A stretch of 64,000 bases of DNA from Diploptera punctata. Lineage: Eukaryota; Arthropoda; Insecta; Blattodea; Blaberidae. A model generated the notes under the pieces. That model made no database searches. It saw nothing but the letters and a program-made list of their open reading frames with translations, and was not told the origin of the DNA. Position 1 is the stretch's first letter, and each line of letters opens with the position of its first letter. The DNA lies in contig JASPKZ010007283.1 in the NCBI GenBank assembly GCA_030220185.1, positions 581,001 to 645,000 of the forward strand, read 5' to 3'. The position numbers were made by a program, and so were the translations under genes. Shown one piece after another: positions 10,498 through 21,073 of this stretch.

Positions 10498-11639
10498 GAA
10501 ACACAAGTATTTATTAGATAAGATGACCAAATGCACCTCATTTATTAAGAAGAATCTCATAGTGTTACTTCCTATCATAACTTGTTAATAGATTCCAATT
10601 ATTTTGCAAAAAATTTTCCAGTCAACAGAATCACTGTGGGACAATCTGTTACATTTCTTTGGTGACCTAATAATGCTGACGTACTTAAGTGAGATATAGA
10701 TTGGACCTGATTTCATAGCTTTTTAACAGTCTCTTCTATTTGTTACTGAATTGGTGTTGTTCCCCTCATTTCAGGTGTGACCCTTTAATGAAAATTTATC
10801 TCTTATAGATTTAACATTAAGTTTTTTACAGAAAATAGATATACTTCATATATGAATGAGTCTTTTTGCTGCCCACAGCAATTGTCAGGGTACAGAACTA
10901 CTTTTAGATCTTTGTCATTCTTCTTCTCTGCAAATTGCTTTATGTACTTTATATGCAGGCACATATTTCAGTGGCACCGCTATTCCCATCAGCTTCATGC
11001 CAAAAATAACATTGTACTTTATTTTAGCCACAGCTTACTTATGGTCAAGTTGTAGCTGTTAATTCTAGATTTGTAAAAAAAAAAAAGACAGAACTATTTT
11101 ACCACAAGTTTGTCATTGTTTTTATACATAACTAACTAATACCCGGCATGCACTGCTACTCCTAAATAAATGTTATTGTGTTTTTACCACCAGCCTACTC
11201 TACTTACTCTACTTTTTTGTCTTTTTTTTAGATGTTCAATTCTGTGTACATCAATTTGTGTATTTGTTATGGTTTAGGTAGCATAAGCCATTTATGCATC
11301 AAAATAGGGACTTTATTTCACCATTTTCACTACAAAGGGGTGATTTTTAGGGGTGAAGTGGTTGTGTATTACAACTCTCTTATAGCCTATGTTCATTCCC
11401 GGAATCTCCTGAACATTTTTCAAAATGCCCCATCTCAATCAGATGAACGGTATGGCAGAGCACGCTTGCCCGGGAATCTACTTATCCCGATTTTTTTTTT
11501 CCTATATTTTCTCATTTTTGTTGGATCTAATCAATCTAATGATGCTAAAGTCATATTTCAGTGCCATTTGTATGTTGAAATTTAAAAATAAATTGAAACT
11601 TATGGTACTTCAATGGATGATATGTGAATTTCTTGAATT

Positions 11640-12300
11640 TTATGTTTTCTTCCTATTCTTTTAGAAGTGCACTTCACTTAATTAATTTTTGTCTTTTGAA
11701 TTTGTTTATTTTCTTGTTCATCATGCTCTTTCAAATCCATTATTTGTAGCCACATGGATTATGTATTCTTTTCATAATTTTCTCTATTCATGGGTATATT
11801 CACTAATCTATGTGTCAAATTATTGAAAACTGCCTCTTTGTGAGCTATATGATTAAAATCTGAGGCTTTAATATAGTACAGATGAGTCTTCTTTCTGTAT
11901 ATTCCAAATTCTATCTCATTTCTTTCATTCCTTATTAAATTTAGTTCTAAAAAAATGTTATTTCTCTATTAATTTCTGTTTCCATAATGGATTTTATAAG
12001 ACTTTGAATATTCAACAATTTAAAGCATCCATCATCCATATGTTTTATGATTTACAATAGTAATTATGTCATCAACATATCTATCCCAGATTTTCAAAAT
12101 TGAAGGATGCCCACTAATTTTATCTCATGTTCAAAATTCCCCATGAATAGATTGGTTAAAAATGGGGACAAGGGGTCCCCATAGAAAGATCTGAATTTTG
12201 TTTACAGAATTTTCCGTCGATGTGAGAAACATATGATTATAATCTAGTTAAGGTCTATATTCAATATTGTTTGTTTTTGAATATTATTTTTGTTCAGCCA
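11640..12300 (-). pseudogene. PLE-4 reverse transcriptase remnant
   Basis: Minus-strand blocks match the PLE RT: GTP.PHF..I (about 12185), a YVDD-region remnant near 12090 (ATATGTTGATGACATAAT on the minus strand), an EFGIYRK-like block near 11910 and NNGFERA at 11730. Many stops. It lies head to head with PLE-5. Confidence 0.65.
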
Positions 12301-12720
12301 AATTGAAGAAGAAAAAATGTTAGAATATAAAACCTTAACTAGAATATATATTGATCATAGGTTTTTTCTCATACAATGGGAAACATAAAATTCAAGAAAT
12401 TCACATTGAATCACCATAAGTTTCAAAATTTCATTTAAAATTTCAACATACGATTGGCACCACAAAAAAAAACTTCAGCATCATAAGATTAATTGGATCC
12501 AATAAAAATGAGAAAGAAAGAAAACAAATTAGGGATGTCAGTGTAAATGCGGATAATGTGAGAATGTCTACATAGGGAAAACAAAGAGTTCATGCATGGT
12601 CAGAAAACCATTCTATCTAAAGAAAGGGTAAATTAATAAAACAATTAGAAAACTCAAAGAACTTAGGCTTAGGAGAAATTCTGCATCTAATGTAATGATT
12701 TGATTATAAATGTAAATTTG
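12300..12720 (+). pseudogene. PLE-5 linker and GIY-YIG remnant
   Basis: Plus-strand KFKKFTLNHHKFQNF-like linker (12390-12440), a CKCG-NVYIGKTK-like GIY-YIG core (12540-12585), HAWSENHS (about 12595) and a KELRLRRNSAS-like tail. Frameshifts throughout. Confidence 0.6.
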
Positions 12721-12734
12721 ATAAAGAAATGGAA

Positions 12735-12965
12735 CTATATCTTTTCATCACCTCATCTCATATTCTCCTTCTCCTTCTTCTTAGACTAGTTTCGGGACCT
12801 TCTTCACTTCTGTCCTAAGTATTTTCATGACCATTGTTAAGTCGTCTTGAAGAACTCTCTCTTGCTACCTACCTCTATTGGTAGACTGAAGAACATCAAA
12901 ATCAAATCATTTTCCCCAGGAATTTCAAATTTTATTAATTTCTACTTTCCATTTTTTAATGTGAT
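12735..12965 (-). pseudogene. PLE 3' end, minus strand
   Basis: Minus-strand FEIPGENDLILMFF-like C-terminus followed by a decayed terminal region with CACCTCATCTCA. The inverse of 12780-12830 reads GTGAAGAAGGTCCCGAAACTAG, a remnant of the hammerhead core. No intact frame. Confidence 0.5.
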
Positions 12966-12974
12966 TTTCTGAAC

Positions 12975-13140
12975 CTGGATACCCTTTATGCAGCTACCGA
13001 AATTCCTCATGGTGCTGGTTGGACACTGGTTCCATACTGGCCAAAATTCTATGAGAAAATTTCTTTCCACATAGGGACTAGAACCAGCATGAGTTTCATA
13101 GCTCTGCACTAGGGCATGATCTCTTAAGTAGCTTGATATG
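12975..13140 (-). repeat. SINE-C copy, partial
   Basis: Similar to the right half of the SINE at 43222-43566: CACTGGTTCCATACTGGCCA, TGAGAAAATTTCTTTCCACA, then GGGACTAGAACCAGC, the inverse of a B box. Both ends are eroded. Confidence 0.6.
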
Positions 13141-13413
13141 GCATGGGACTAAGAAAGGAATGAAGATAAAAAATGTCAAAATTCCTTTTTGTATTCTAAA
13201 GTACAGGTATCTTTAAAACCATAGGGATTAGTTTTTGTTTTCGTCTTATCTCTTGGTAAATCTTTCAGATAATTTTGAACACAAAAAATAATTTTGACAT
13301 TTTTTGATCTTCATTCCCTTCTTAAACTGAGATTCTATTTCAACACAACATTGGAACAATTCTTATTATTTTCAATGTGCCACTTCTTTATACTGTATTT
13401 ATTAATATTACAG

Positions 13414-13586
13414 AAAAGTTTCATCCAGGTCTATGTAAACTGTGGAGTGACGAGTGTCATGAAGACTTGAGATGGCATTTGTTTGTTGAGAGTCTAACAG
13501 AGAAGAATAAACTAAGTGCTGATAGTATCAAGAAGTTGGGATTTCCATATGTTGTTCCTGTGGCTGTGCTGTACTACTTGCTGCAA
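13414..13586 (+). CDS. Asteroid-like gene, exon 2 in window
   Basis: 173 nt. The acceptor is TATTAATATTACAG, the donor CAA|GTATGA. The first two bases complete the split codon from 3327, giving E-KFHPGLCKLWSDECHED and then LRWHLFVESL. It ends GFPYVVPVAVLYYLLQ in phase 0. The last part is a hydrophobic helix-like stretch (about 14 residues) of the kind seen in the helical C-terminal region of Asteroid-type proteins. Exact phase agreement across a 10-kb intron is strong evidence that the exon is real. Confidence 0.8.
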
Positions 13587-13667
13587 GTATGATCACCATT
13601 ACTTTAATAAAATATCAATGCATTTTTCAATCAGTAAATCATAATTAAAGTGCATTATTGTAAGAAG

Positions 13668-14014
13668 GTCCACCGCTGTGGTCTCGAGGTAGCGTGCTGC
13701 CTTGTCACGCAGTGGGCCCGGGTTCAATCCCTGCTCAGGACAGTTTTTCTGGATGAGGTTTTTATTGGGGTTTTTCCTCACCTGTAAGACAAATGTCAGG
13801 AAAACTTTAAGGCCCAAACGGTCCCCGAAATCATATGGCCATTGCAATCATCATCATTCATATTCATCTTATCATCATCATCCTTCATCGGTGTAAAAAG
13901 CAACAGGAAGCTACCACACCTATAATTCCCTAGTAAAGCTGCAAAGCATAGCATGAAAATGCTGTGATTGCAGTGAAAGACCTGCCTTCGGGCAGAATTA
14001 CTATGGATGGATGG
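13668..14014 (+). mobile_element. SINE-A copy 2, full length
   Basis: 347 bp. The tRNA-derived head (GGTCTCGAGGTAGCG A-box region, GGGTTCAATCCC B box at 13722-13733) is followed by a conserved body and a GGAT repeat tail. Flanked by an 11-bp duplication ATTGTAAGAAG (13657-13667 and 14015-14025). Pol III transcribed and LINE-mobilised in known families. Confidence 0.9.
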
Positions 14015-14189
14015 ATTGTAAGAAGTTAATCCTTTCTACAATGCCTATTTCATCCCTAAAGCCATTTTCATCATCCACTGCTGAATTGCCGACTTCACTG
14101 GAGCTCCTTTAGTTTGCTCGTTCCTTGTTTACCTTCTAGGGCAGGGAATGTCCTTGATGCTTCACTCTAACAAGCATTAAGTACTTGAG

Positions 14190-14640
14190 CTATCCACCTC
14201 CTATTAACTCTAATTCACTGGCACTATTGAACCCATATGTTCAAGGCCACATGGTCATAAACTCTCACACATCCCTATCCTGAGCTAATGTTTTCCAATC
14301 GTCCCCTATATCATCTACTTCCCTCAAATCATGGTTAATGTTTTCCTTTCACCTCATTCCTGGTCTACCTACTGAGTGCTTTCCCTTTGGTACGATAATA
14401 GAATCTTTCCATTCATCTAGAAGAGCTTCATTTTCCCAAATGATACTAAGCAACTGGCATATCTTGTCCATCAATTTTACTCCCCCTGATTTTATCAGTT
14501 CTGCTGGGATCTCATCTCAATCTGTTGCTTTATACACCTTCAATTTTTCAATCACCATTTCAACCTCTAATGCACTTTGTTCTGTGACCCTTTTTTCAAC
14601 CACATCATCATCCTTTTTTGACAACATTTTACATAAATAT
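14190..14640 (-). pseudogene. LINE 3' remnant, minus strand
   Basis: CACTGGCACTATTGAACCCA is the inverse of the 3' end seen at 46600-46630 (TGGGTTCGATAGTGCCAGTG type). Similar stretches recur at 59380-59415 and 60455-60500. It continues into a decayed ORF2 C-terminal region (ATCATGGTTAATG...GGTCTACCTACTGAG). No intact frame. Confidence 0.6.
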
Positions 14641-14711
14641 AAATAATTTACACTATGATGTTGTAATTAAATTTATAACACTTGCAATGATGAATAATTA
14701 TTATTTTGAAA

Positions 14712-14872
14712 AGAAAAATTAACACCTAAAGCGGGATTTAAATTCGAGACCTCTAGCTTTATATGCTTGCCTGCTCTCTATCACACCACTCACGTATCCA
14801 ATGCAACTGTTAATTTTTTTGAAAAATCCTCATTCAGGTGCTAATTTTTTTTGAAAATAATAATTGTCAGTC
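14712..14872 (-). repeat. tRNA-module repeat
   Basis: TTGAAAAGAAAAATTAACAC on the left, a minus-strand tRNA-like body with a B-box remnant (AAATTCGAGACC), then GTGCTAATTTTTTTTGAAAA on the right. It has the same bracketing motif as the elements at 9608, 32471 and 41988 but a different tRNA body. Confidence 0.55.
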
Positions 14873-15032
14873 AATGCAAATGTTAACAATTTAATTATAA
14901 CATCAAAATATAAAGCTTTACTGCTATAATAGTTATGTGAATTCTCAATAAATGTCTTCTTGAATTAGAAGCCATCAGATGACAATAGTAGCAATGGCTA
15001 TCTGCCTCGGACAATAAAAGAATTCAGACTGT

Positions 15033-16433
15033 CAGTGGAATAAGGGCGCATCCCAACTGCACTAAGTTTGCAGAAAAAATGCATTTTATTAAATTCTACA
15101 TCGAGTAAAATATATAGAGCACACATTGATAATATTTGGTATATGTCTTGTACATAAAATAAGCTTCCTGCCTGTAAATGTATAGATCACTACTGTATAT
15201 TATTTCATATGTCTAATAAAAGAAAATTGAGAATATAAAAAATACAACATAAGTAAACAAATTAAATAACACTTTTTAACTTGAATATTGCATTAATCTA
15301 TGTATTCTATGTTTGCAGCATTTGTATCATCATCTGATTTAAAGCTGCTTAAAATGTTTGGTTTACAGGTGATCATTTCATGAGAGTCATGATGTCTTCT
15401 TTATCATCCTACCATTAGAATATTTTGTTATCAATATTACATCTCGTAATATAGGACACTTTCCTTTCCCTTTTAAGGCTTATTATTTTCTCTAAAGCCA
15501 AGTCACCGAAACCAGACTTTACATACATTACATATTTGTTTTCCACAAAATTAAACTGAGATGCTTTTCTGATATCTATCTTATGCTTATCCAGCATCAC
15601 ATTTCTCTATGTGAACATTTTATTTAAGTTACTTAAATCTTTAAAATCTTGTGCATTTATCTCAATTACTGTGAATGGTTTCTTTGTTTGACTCTTCCTT
15701 ATGAGGTGAGCTGATTGTTCAGGTGTATAAACCACTTGTGTTTTTCTTTTAACTTTTTCAATTGCACCAAAGTCAGCATCACAGGAGAGGAAAGTGTGAC
15801 CTGGAACAAGAAATTTATGTTCAATTTCTTCAAACCAACCAAGATCAATCACATACAACCAAAGTCCCATTATTGCAAATTTTCTTGTATTGACCAACAG
15901 ATGAATCACTATATACACTATAAGTTTCTTTTATTTAGCACCTTCTTCAATCAGTGGCACAGCTTCTAGTAAACAACTGGCAATTGTGTTATGCACCTCT
16001 TGAAGCAACTTATTCAGGCCGTTATATATTCCTTTCCACTGTTGCGTAACATTTTCTTCTTCATTTTATTCAACTCTTGCACATTTATTTTTCTTTTCTT
16101 AGATTTTATTACACTATTTCCATTTGTACAAGAACCTGCCGCATCAGTCCGTTCTCCATTTACTGATATTTGCCGGCAATGCTAGTCAGTATTGCAGCAG
16201 ACCACAGAGTAGCGGACAATATATGGTCACATGTCAGTAGTTGGGATGGGCCTTTATTTTCCGCATGCGTGAAGAAGTTAGAATTTTTTTTTACACATAA
16301 AGTCTCATGTACCCTCTTTTGAGCAAAATTAGAATTATGAGCTTCTAAAGATTGACAGAAGATGGCCACAGGATACATAATCTTAAAATAACTAAAAATC
16401 AACCATTGGTTGGGATGGGCCCTTATTCCACTG
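15033..16433 (-). mobile_element. TIR DNA transposon carrying a GQN-type protein remnant
   Basis: Terminal inverted repeats: CAGTGGAATAAGGGCGCATC at 15033 and the inverse of GATGGGCCCTTATTCCACTG ending at 16433, matching at 25 of 26 positions through CCCAAC. A subterminal copy of the motif lies at 16236-16262. The interior holds the minus-strand coding remnant at 15415-16200. No target duplication was identified. Confidence 0.65.
15415..16200 (-). pseudogene. Uncharacterised multicopy protein remnant (SDxxxGQ...GHTFLSCDADFG)
   Basis: Minus-strand frames give YSDSSVGQYKK (about 15915), then WFEEIEHKFLVPGHTFLSC, DADFGAIEKVKRK and YTPEQSAHLI. A C-terminal part follows at 15600-15415 (SGFGDLALEKIISLK). 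In insects and other animals I recall a repeated gene family with SDxCGGQNKN and GHSFLPNDRDFG motifs. The present copy belongs to that pattern and is broken by a frameshift near 15900 and a stop near 15605. The function is not established, but the position inside terminal inverted repeats suggests a transposase. Confidence 0.5.
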
Positions 16434-16436
16434 AGC

Positions 16437-16560
16437 CCCTCAATTGTATATGAAGAAAGAAAAATTAATGGTTGCATCAGATGCCTGACACGTAGCATAT
16501 AAAGCAAGAGGTTTTGGATTCAAATTCTGTTTCAGGTGTTAATTTTTCTTTTCAAAATAA
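16437..16560 (+). repeat. tRNA-module repeat
   Basis: TGAAGAAAGAAAAATTAATG, a tRNA-like body with B box GGATTCAAATTC (about 16514), then GTTAATTTTTCTTTTCAAAA. Bracketed like the other tRNA-module repeats. It abuts the TIR transposon. Confidence 0.55.
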
Positions 16561-17412
16561 TAATTTATATTATTTTATTATATTAAAAACCCTCTTGCAT
16601 AAACCGAGTTCAAAGGAAATAAAAATGATGACATGAGTGAGGAGAAATGATAGAATATAGATTTTGGCAAAAGAAACTCTGAGAGAAACCTGCAATCAAT
16701 CTACCACAAACTGTACTTGGAGTGACTGAGACCAATACCTGGGATATGTATATGTATGCCACTATATTATTATAGAAACCATAAAAGTGACAAAACTTAA
16801 AGACAACTTATTAAACATCCAGACCATGGAAAACTAATAAAGTGTTGAAACCAATCAATTATTCACCACTGGTTTCATGTTGATGTAGAACAATAATTTT
16901 CCTTTTGTACAAAGACATTCTACATAGACTCAAACTTTCAATGATATTGAAATGTCAACTGTAACAAATATTTAACTTTTATAGGAATTAATCAATATGA
17001 GGTTTAATTTATGGTGAAATTAAATGTTTCTTACCTCTCCTCATGTAATAAATATAATTGTTTCTTAATACAATAAGTGATATTAGCAGTGACATGGTAT
17101 TCATTTTTTTTTAATTTCCTTATGACACTTTTTAAGGTATTTTTTCGAAAAAATATTTCCTTTTTAAATGAAAATGTTTCCCTTTAAAATGCAATCTCTA
17201 TTTATGATATAAATTTGAAGAGCATTAGCTTTATATCCAGGATTCTATTTGTCATCTGAACTCAAGCTCTACTGATTTTTGTGTGTTCATAGCTTAACAT
17301 TTAATCTGTTAAAATGTTCAATATAAACTAATCACATAAACATCTCTGAACAACCTGTCAGTACAGTTCTGCTATTATTTCATGTAATGATGCTCTTTAA
17401 CAGTTGAGGTTA

Positions 17413-18062
17413 TTATAGGGTGTCCATAATATTTTCAATATAAAAGGGGACATGTACAAAAAATTAAAGGAAACTGGGACATTTAAAAAAAAAATAATAA
17501 AGGTGAGACATTAACAAAATATAAAAAAAACAGTTAAAATTTTCGTTTTACAGCGACACTGTTGCCAATACTAATTTATAAGAATCAACCATTCATAAAA
17601 CGAAAACCACTAAAGTCATTGTTTATTATGTTTAAAAATATTTATTTATCACTGCAAGGGGTATAAAAATCCACTAACTTAATCTCTTTCATCCAAGTTA
17701 AAATTGTATTTCTCTACTGCCAAAGTGCCAGAAACAGCACGAAATCTCTGACATTGGCTGCACTGACCATGGATTGACAATTTGAAAATTGTACCAGTTA
17801 CCAATATATGAAAATAAAAAATCAAAGATTATAGACCAAACAGTGCATCGTGGTCATTCAACTGGTGCTTTCTAACATTCATGTTTATAATTACATAGTA
17901 AAGAACAAAACGAAAGTCGCCATTCATAAATACATTGACAAAGCATTATCCCAAAAGTGGGACATTTGAGCATCCCCAAGAAAACTTTGGGGACAGCGGG
18001 ACATTTTCCAAAAAAAAAAAAATGGACTGTCCCAGGAAAAACAGGACAAATGGACACTCTAG
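17413..18062. repeat. MITE-like element with TGTCC-rich ends
   Basis: The left end TAGGGTGTCCATAA and the inverse of the right end (TAGAGTGTCCATTTGTCC) form an inverted repeat starting TAG. The interior repeats GGGACAT motifs at both ends. No protein. About 650 bp. Possibly a TA-targeting family. Confidence 0.5.
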
Positions 18063-18125
18063 GTCATTAGCATCACATTTGAAATCCAGGTGTGAAAGGG
18101 GTGACAAATTTTGCTCAGATGCCTC

Positions 18126-18330
18126 TTTTTTTCAGGCTTGCAATTCTTTCTTTAATTCCCTTTTGAAGGAACACGTAGTCAGGATTTTTATGCTCTGAAA
18201 AATCCACTGAGTTTGAACCTGTGAACCTTTATTCCAGAGGTGAGAATTGTCTTTGTGGTGGAAATGTCCCAGGAATTCCTTGCTGTACAAAATTTTTTCT
18301 TCAGAAAGAGGATCCATTAAGCCTCATAAA
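18126..18330. repeat. SINE-B related fragment
   Basis: TTTTTCAGGCTTGCAATTCTTT resembles the start of 25258-25285, and TGAGTTTGAACCTGTGAACC resembles its tRNA-like end. The middle has diverged strongly. Weak assignment. Confidence 0.35.
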
Positions 18331-18383
18331 AATAAGTGAGTAGTTAATAAATATTAATGAGTCATGAAAATCTCACCTCAATT

Positions 18384-18388
<5 letters not shown>

Positions 18389-18416
<28 letters not shown>
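18389..18416. repeat. (TA)n microsatellite
   Basis: About 14 uninterrupted TA units. Confidence 0.95.
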
Positions 18417-18419
<3 letters not shown>

Positions 18420-18924
18420 CAGAAAGCCTCATGTTATTTCCCATAATACATTTATACGAATAATTATTTGAGTTGAGAACTACAAATTCAGGTTAAGAAA
18501 ACTGAAACTATGACCAAACAACTCTTATCATTAAAACCTGGATTTGATATATGTCTTTTTTCTAATTCCTACAACGAAATTTTAATATTCTGGTTAACAT
18601 CTGACAAATTCATATTCAAACTTTTATTTTAAATAAAAAAGTACCTTTAAAAAAAGTGTTAAAAATATTTTCAAAATTTCACCATAAGTACATTATTTTA
18701 CTACTTTTCAAATGTAAATATATATATTTTCAGTAACTTCTCTTAAGTAAATATTCTAGCACTTGCCTCATATTAGAACAGAAACTTCATTTTCAGTGTG
18801 TACCAGGTAGGATCATTGAAGATATGTAAAAAATAAAAAAAAACATTTCATGAGAATAACCTCGATAGGTTTCTATATGTACGGTGGCATAACAACTAAA
18901 TGTTGGGCCTTAGCCTCTCTTTTG

Positions 18925-19400
18925 TTAGCAGTTACTAAACCAAGTTATGCTTAGCATTTTCTGCAGACCTTTGGCAAAAGAATTACAGAAGAGACTAGTG
19001 AAGTGCTTTGTGTGGAGTGTAGCATTGTATGGTGCAGAGACTTGGACATTACAATGGAATGAGGAAAAGTGACTGGAAGCTTTTGATATGTGGATATGGA
19101 GAAGGATGGAACGTATAAAATGGACAGACAAAATAAAAAATAAAAATGTGCTAGACAGAGTGGGTGAAGGAAGAACAATGCTGGAACTCATAAAGAAGAG
19201 GAAAAAAATTGGATTGGCCACTGTCTAAGAAGAAACTGCCTGCTGACGGATGCCCTAGAAGGAATGGTAAACGGAAAGATAGAGGCAAAAAAGGACATCA
19301 GATGATAGACAATATTAAAATAAATGGTTTGTATGCGGATACAAAAAAGGAAAGCTGAGTTAAGGAAAGAGTGGAGAATGCTGATTTACATTGAAAGACC
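18925..19400 (+). pseudogene. LINE ORF2 C-terminal remnant
   Basis: Frames read WSVALYGAETWTLQWNEEK, EAFDMWIWRRMERIKWTDKI and NVLDRVGEGRTMLELIKKRK. This is the standard LINE C-terminal block (YGxETW, CxRRxLxIxWxD, RxxxR). Stops at 19069 and about 19227 disable it. It ends near the CTGCTCTTGGGCAGAA tail shared with other repeats. Confidence 0.75.
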
Positions 19401-19540
19401 TGCTCTTGGGCAGAACACTATGTATGTATGTGTTTCCCTAAAGATGCAAGAAATAGTATACACTCAACATACCAACCCAATGAGACATCTAGTAGGCAAT
19501 AAGGATTACTAGTTTGAAGAAAGTTGGTAAATTTTACTTA

Positions 19541-19742
19541 AGTCCTCTTTATTTAGGCTTAAGGATCTTTTATGAGCCTGAAAATCTTCAGATTTGAGAT
19601 CCACAGCTTAAAAGTCCCTCCCAGAGGACTTGTTCCTTGGATTTTATTATCCTAAAAAAATCCATCAACCCCGGGTGAGTTTGAAACCATGAAACCATGA
19701 TTCTCGAGACCAGAGGCAAGGAACATATCACTATTCTACCAT
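19541..19742 (-). repeat. SINE-B copy
   Basis: Shares CCTGAAAATCTTCAGA, AAAGTCCCTCCCAGAGGACT, TTGTTCCTTGGATTTT and the tRNA-like end with 25245-25438 and 32815-33010. The tRNA-like part is in minus orientation (GGTGAGTTTGAAACC is an altered B box). Confidence 0.7.
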
Positions 19743-19818
19743 GGCCAACTTCTCAATAGGTTTATTCCTTTGGTATTTGCTAATAGTTGTGAAATTTGTT
19801 TATAACAATGTGTTACAG

Positions 19819-20037
19819 GAAAGAAAGGACATGTTGAAAGAGGAAGAGATAGACGTGATACTTCTCCAAGCAGCTTCAGTCAAAGTGTACACTGCTGATG
19901 ATATCAAAGCTATGAGGAACCAACTGCATTCAGGAAATGTAATTGTGCGGAGAGTAGCAGAGATTGCTACAGTTTTCACAAGGGGAGTCACTATGGTCTT
20001 GTTCCTGCTGTCTGCATGTGGTTTCCCTCTTCATGAG
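19819..20037 (+). CDS. Asteroid-like gene, exon 3 in window
   Basis: 219 nt, phase 0 at both ends. The acceptor is TGTTACAG, the donor GAG|GTAATG. It encodes ERKDMLKEEEIDVILLQAA and continues through a helical segment to RRVAEIATVFTRGVTMVLFL, ending SACGFPLHE. The RRVAEIATVFTRGV helix followed by a hydrophobic stretch and a CGFPL motif is the best argument for Asteroid-like ancestry, as I remember those proteins. No stop, and codon use is coding-like compared with the repeats around it. Confidence 0.8.
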
Positions 20038-20094
20038 GTAATGTCAGCACCAACAACTTATGTAACAATATAGATTTACAGTTGAATTATTTAG

Positions 20095-20430
20095 AAAATA
20101 TCACTATGAGGTATATTTTAAAATTCTTTATCACATCACCTCATATCGTGTCTTCTAATTAGACCTTATCAGTTTCATCTTCAGTTCTGTTCTGTCATCT
20201 AGGAGTACTGTTTCTTACTCCATCTGTTGGACGAATGAACCTCCAAATCAAATCAACTTCCTTGGGAATTTCAAATTTAATTAAGTTTTCCTTCTTGTAT
20301 TTTTGAGTGTGGATTTTGTTCCCAAACCTTAAGCTCTTTAGGTTTTTATAATTGTCTTATTAATATAACCTTTCTTTAAATTTCATATTTTTCTGACCAA
20401 GCATGAGTGGCTGTTGCAGATTGTATCTAT
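20095..20430 (-). pseudogene. PLE 3' fragment, minus strand
   Basis: ATATCACTATGAGGT and CACCTCATATCGTGTC mark the pLTR. The hammerhead remnant CTGAAGATGAAACTG is read on the minus strand (about 20180). Then come the inverse of the FEIP-like C-terminus (GGAATTTCAAATTTAATTA) and HAWSEKYEI-like coding (20380-20425). It lies in the intron just after exon 3. Confidence 0.6.
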
Positions 20431-21073
20431 GTTTTTATCCTATAAGTCCCATGTGGGGAAATGGATGTTCCCTGGTGGGAGTTTCTTAACCAAGCTAATT
20501 TAGTTGTGCTTATTTACTTACAGATGTCAATGAGTGACATGTGGTTAGCACATTGCCACAATGAGACATCTAGTAGGCAACTATGCTATTACTCGGATGG
20601 ATGAAATGTTACGACCCAGAATATAATAGGTCATAAAGTAACGTCCCATCAGGGAAAAATGGTTCAATATTTTTAATTGACCTTGGCCCAAGCGGTAGGC
20701 TTTCGGTCGTGGCCGTGAAAGGGATATAATCACAACTAACGGGAGCATCATATAGTACATAGAAACATATAAAACCATAAAACAAAACACATTTATTATA
20801 AATGTCAACATTACATGACATATATTCAATAATAAAACGGTTATAAACATCTTGGGCAAAGAAGCTAGAATCGCCATATTGGATCGTGCCGAATTTGATT
20901 TAAAACTTAATGTTTATATGAGAGAGTTCAACTAAATCAACTGTAGATTATTAAACCTTTATTAATTTTAACTTTATCCACATTAAGCTAACATTTTTTG
21001 AGTTTTTGAACTTTATAGTTTTGAAGTTAAATTGATCCACCATAGTGATTAAAGACTTATACTGACACATGCA

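Larger units (their letters stand above)
8515..10560 (+). mobile_element. Penelope-like element PLE-3, plus strand, with three insertions
   Basis: Head to head with PLE-2. The RT C-terminus (VKENGFEEKL at 8527-8560) is followed by linker (FTYHPWAYNTLW, 8975-9015) and GIY-YIG (10080-10150, SGIYQIKCVDC-like, stops present). After that come NEEVEKSAVTAHVWPEKH and ELTVWEKICILKNKNS...FEIP-like (10180-10400). The 3' end has a hammerhead-like motif (10459-10493). The element is cut by SINE-A (8591-8913), a LINE-derived insert (9034-9564) and a tRNA-module element (9608-10012), each with target duplications. Confidence 0.8.
3328..13413 (+). other. Intron of Asteroid-like gene, about 10.1 kb
   Basis: Begins GTAAGT and ends TATTACAG. 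Phase 1. It holds two foldback repeats, a LINE remnant, four or more PLE fragments with nested SINEs, a putative solo LTR and AT-rich filler. Stretches 3330-3900, 4400-5000 and 10570-11600 show no recognisable element beyond simple AT-rich sequence. Confidence 0.7.
13587..19818 (+). other. Intron of Asteroid-like gene, about 6.2 kb
   Basis: GTATGA...TGTTACAG, phase 0. It contains SINE-A, LINE tails, tRNA-module repeats, a TIR transposon, a MITE and a SINE-B copy. About 16560-17410 and 18420-18920 are AT-rich with nothing recognised. Confidence 0.7.

Noticed and set aside
10852..11062. Two overlapping open frames of 67-68 codons
   Set aside because: Overlapping registers, no motif, no splice context agreeing with the host gene phases.
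11130..11490. Possible repeat with ACCCGGCATGCACTGCTAC
   Set aside because: It resembles a string found in several insect repeats, but I could not define ends or class from this single copy.
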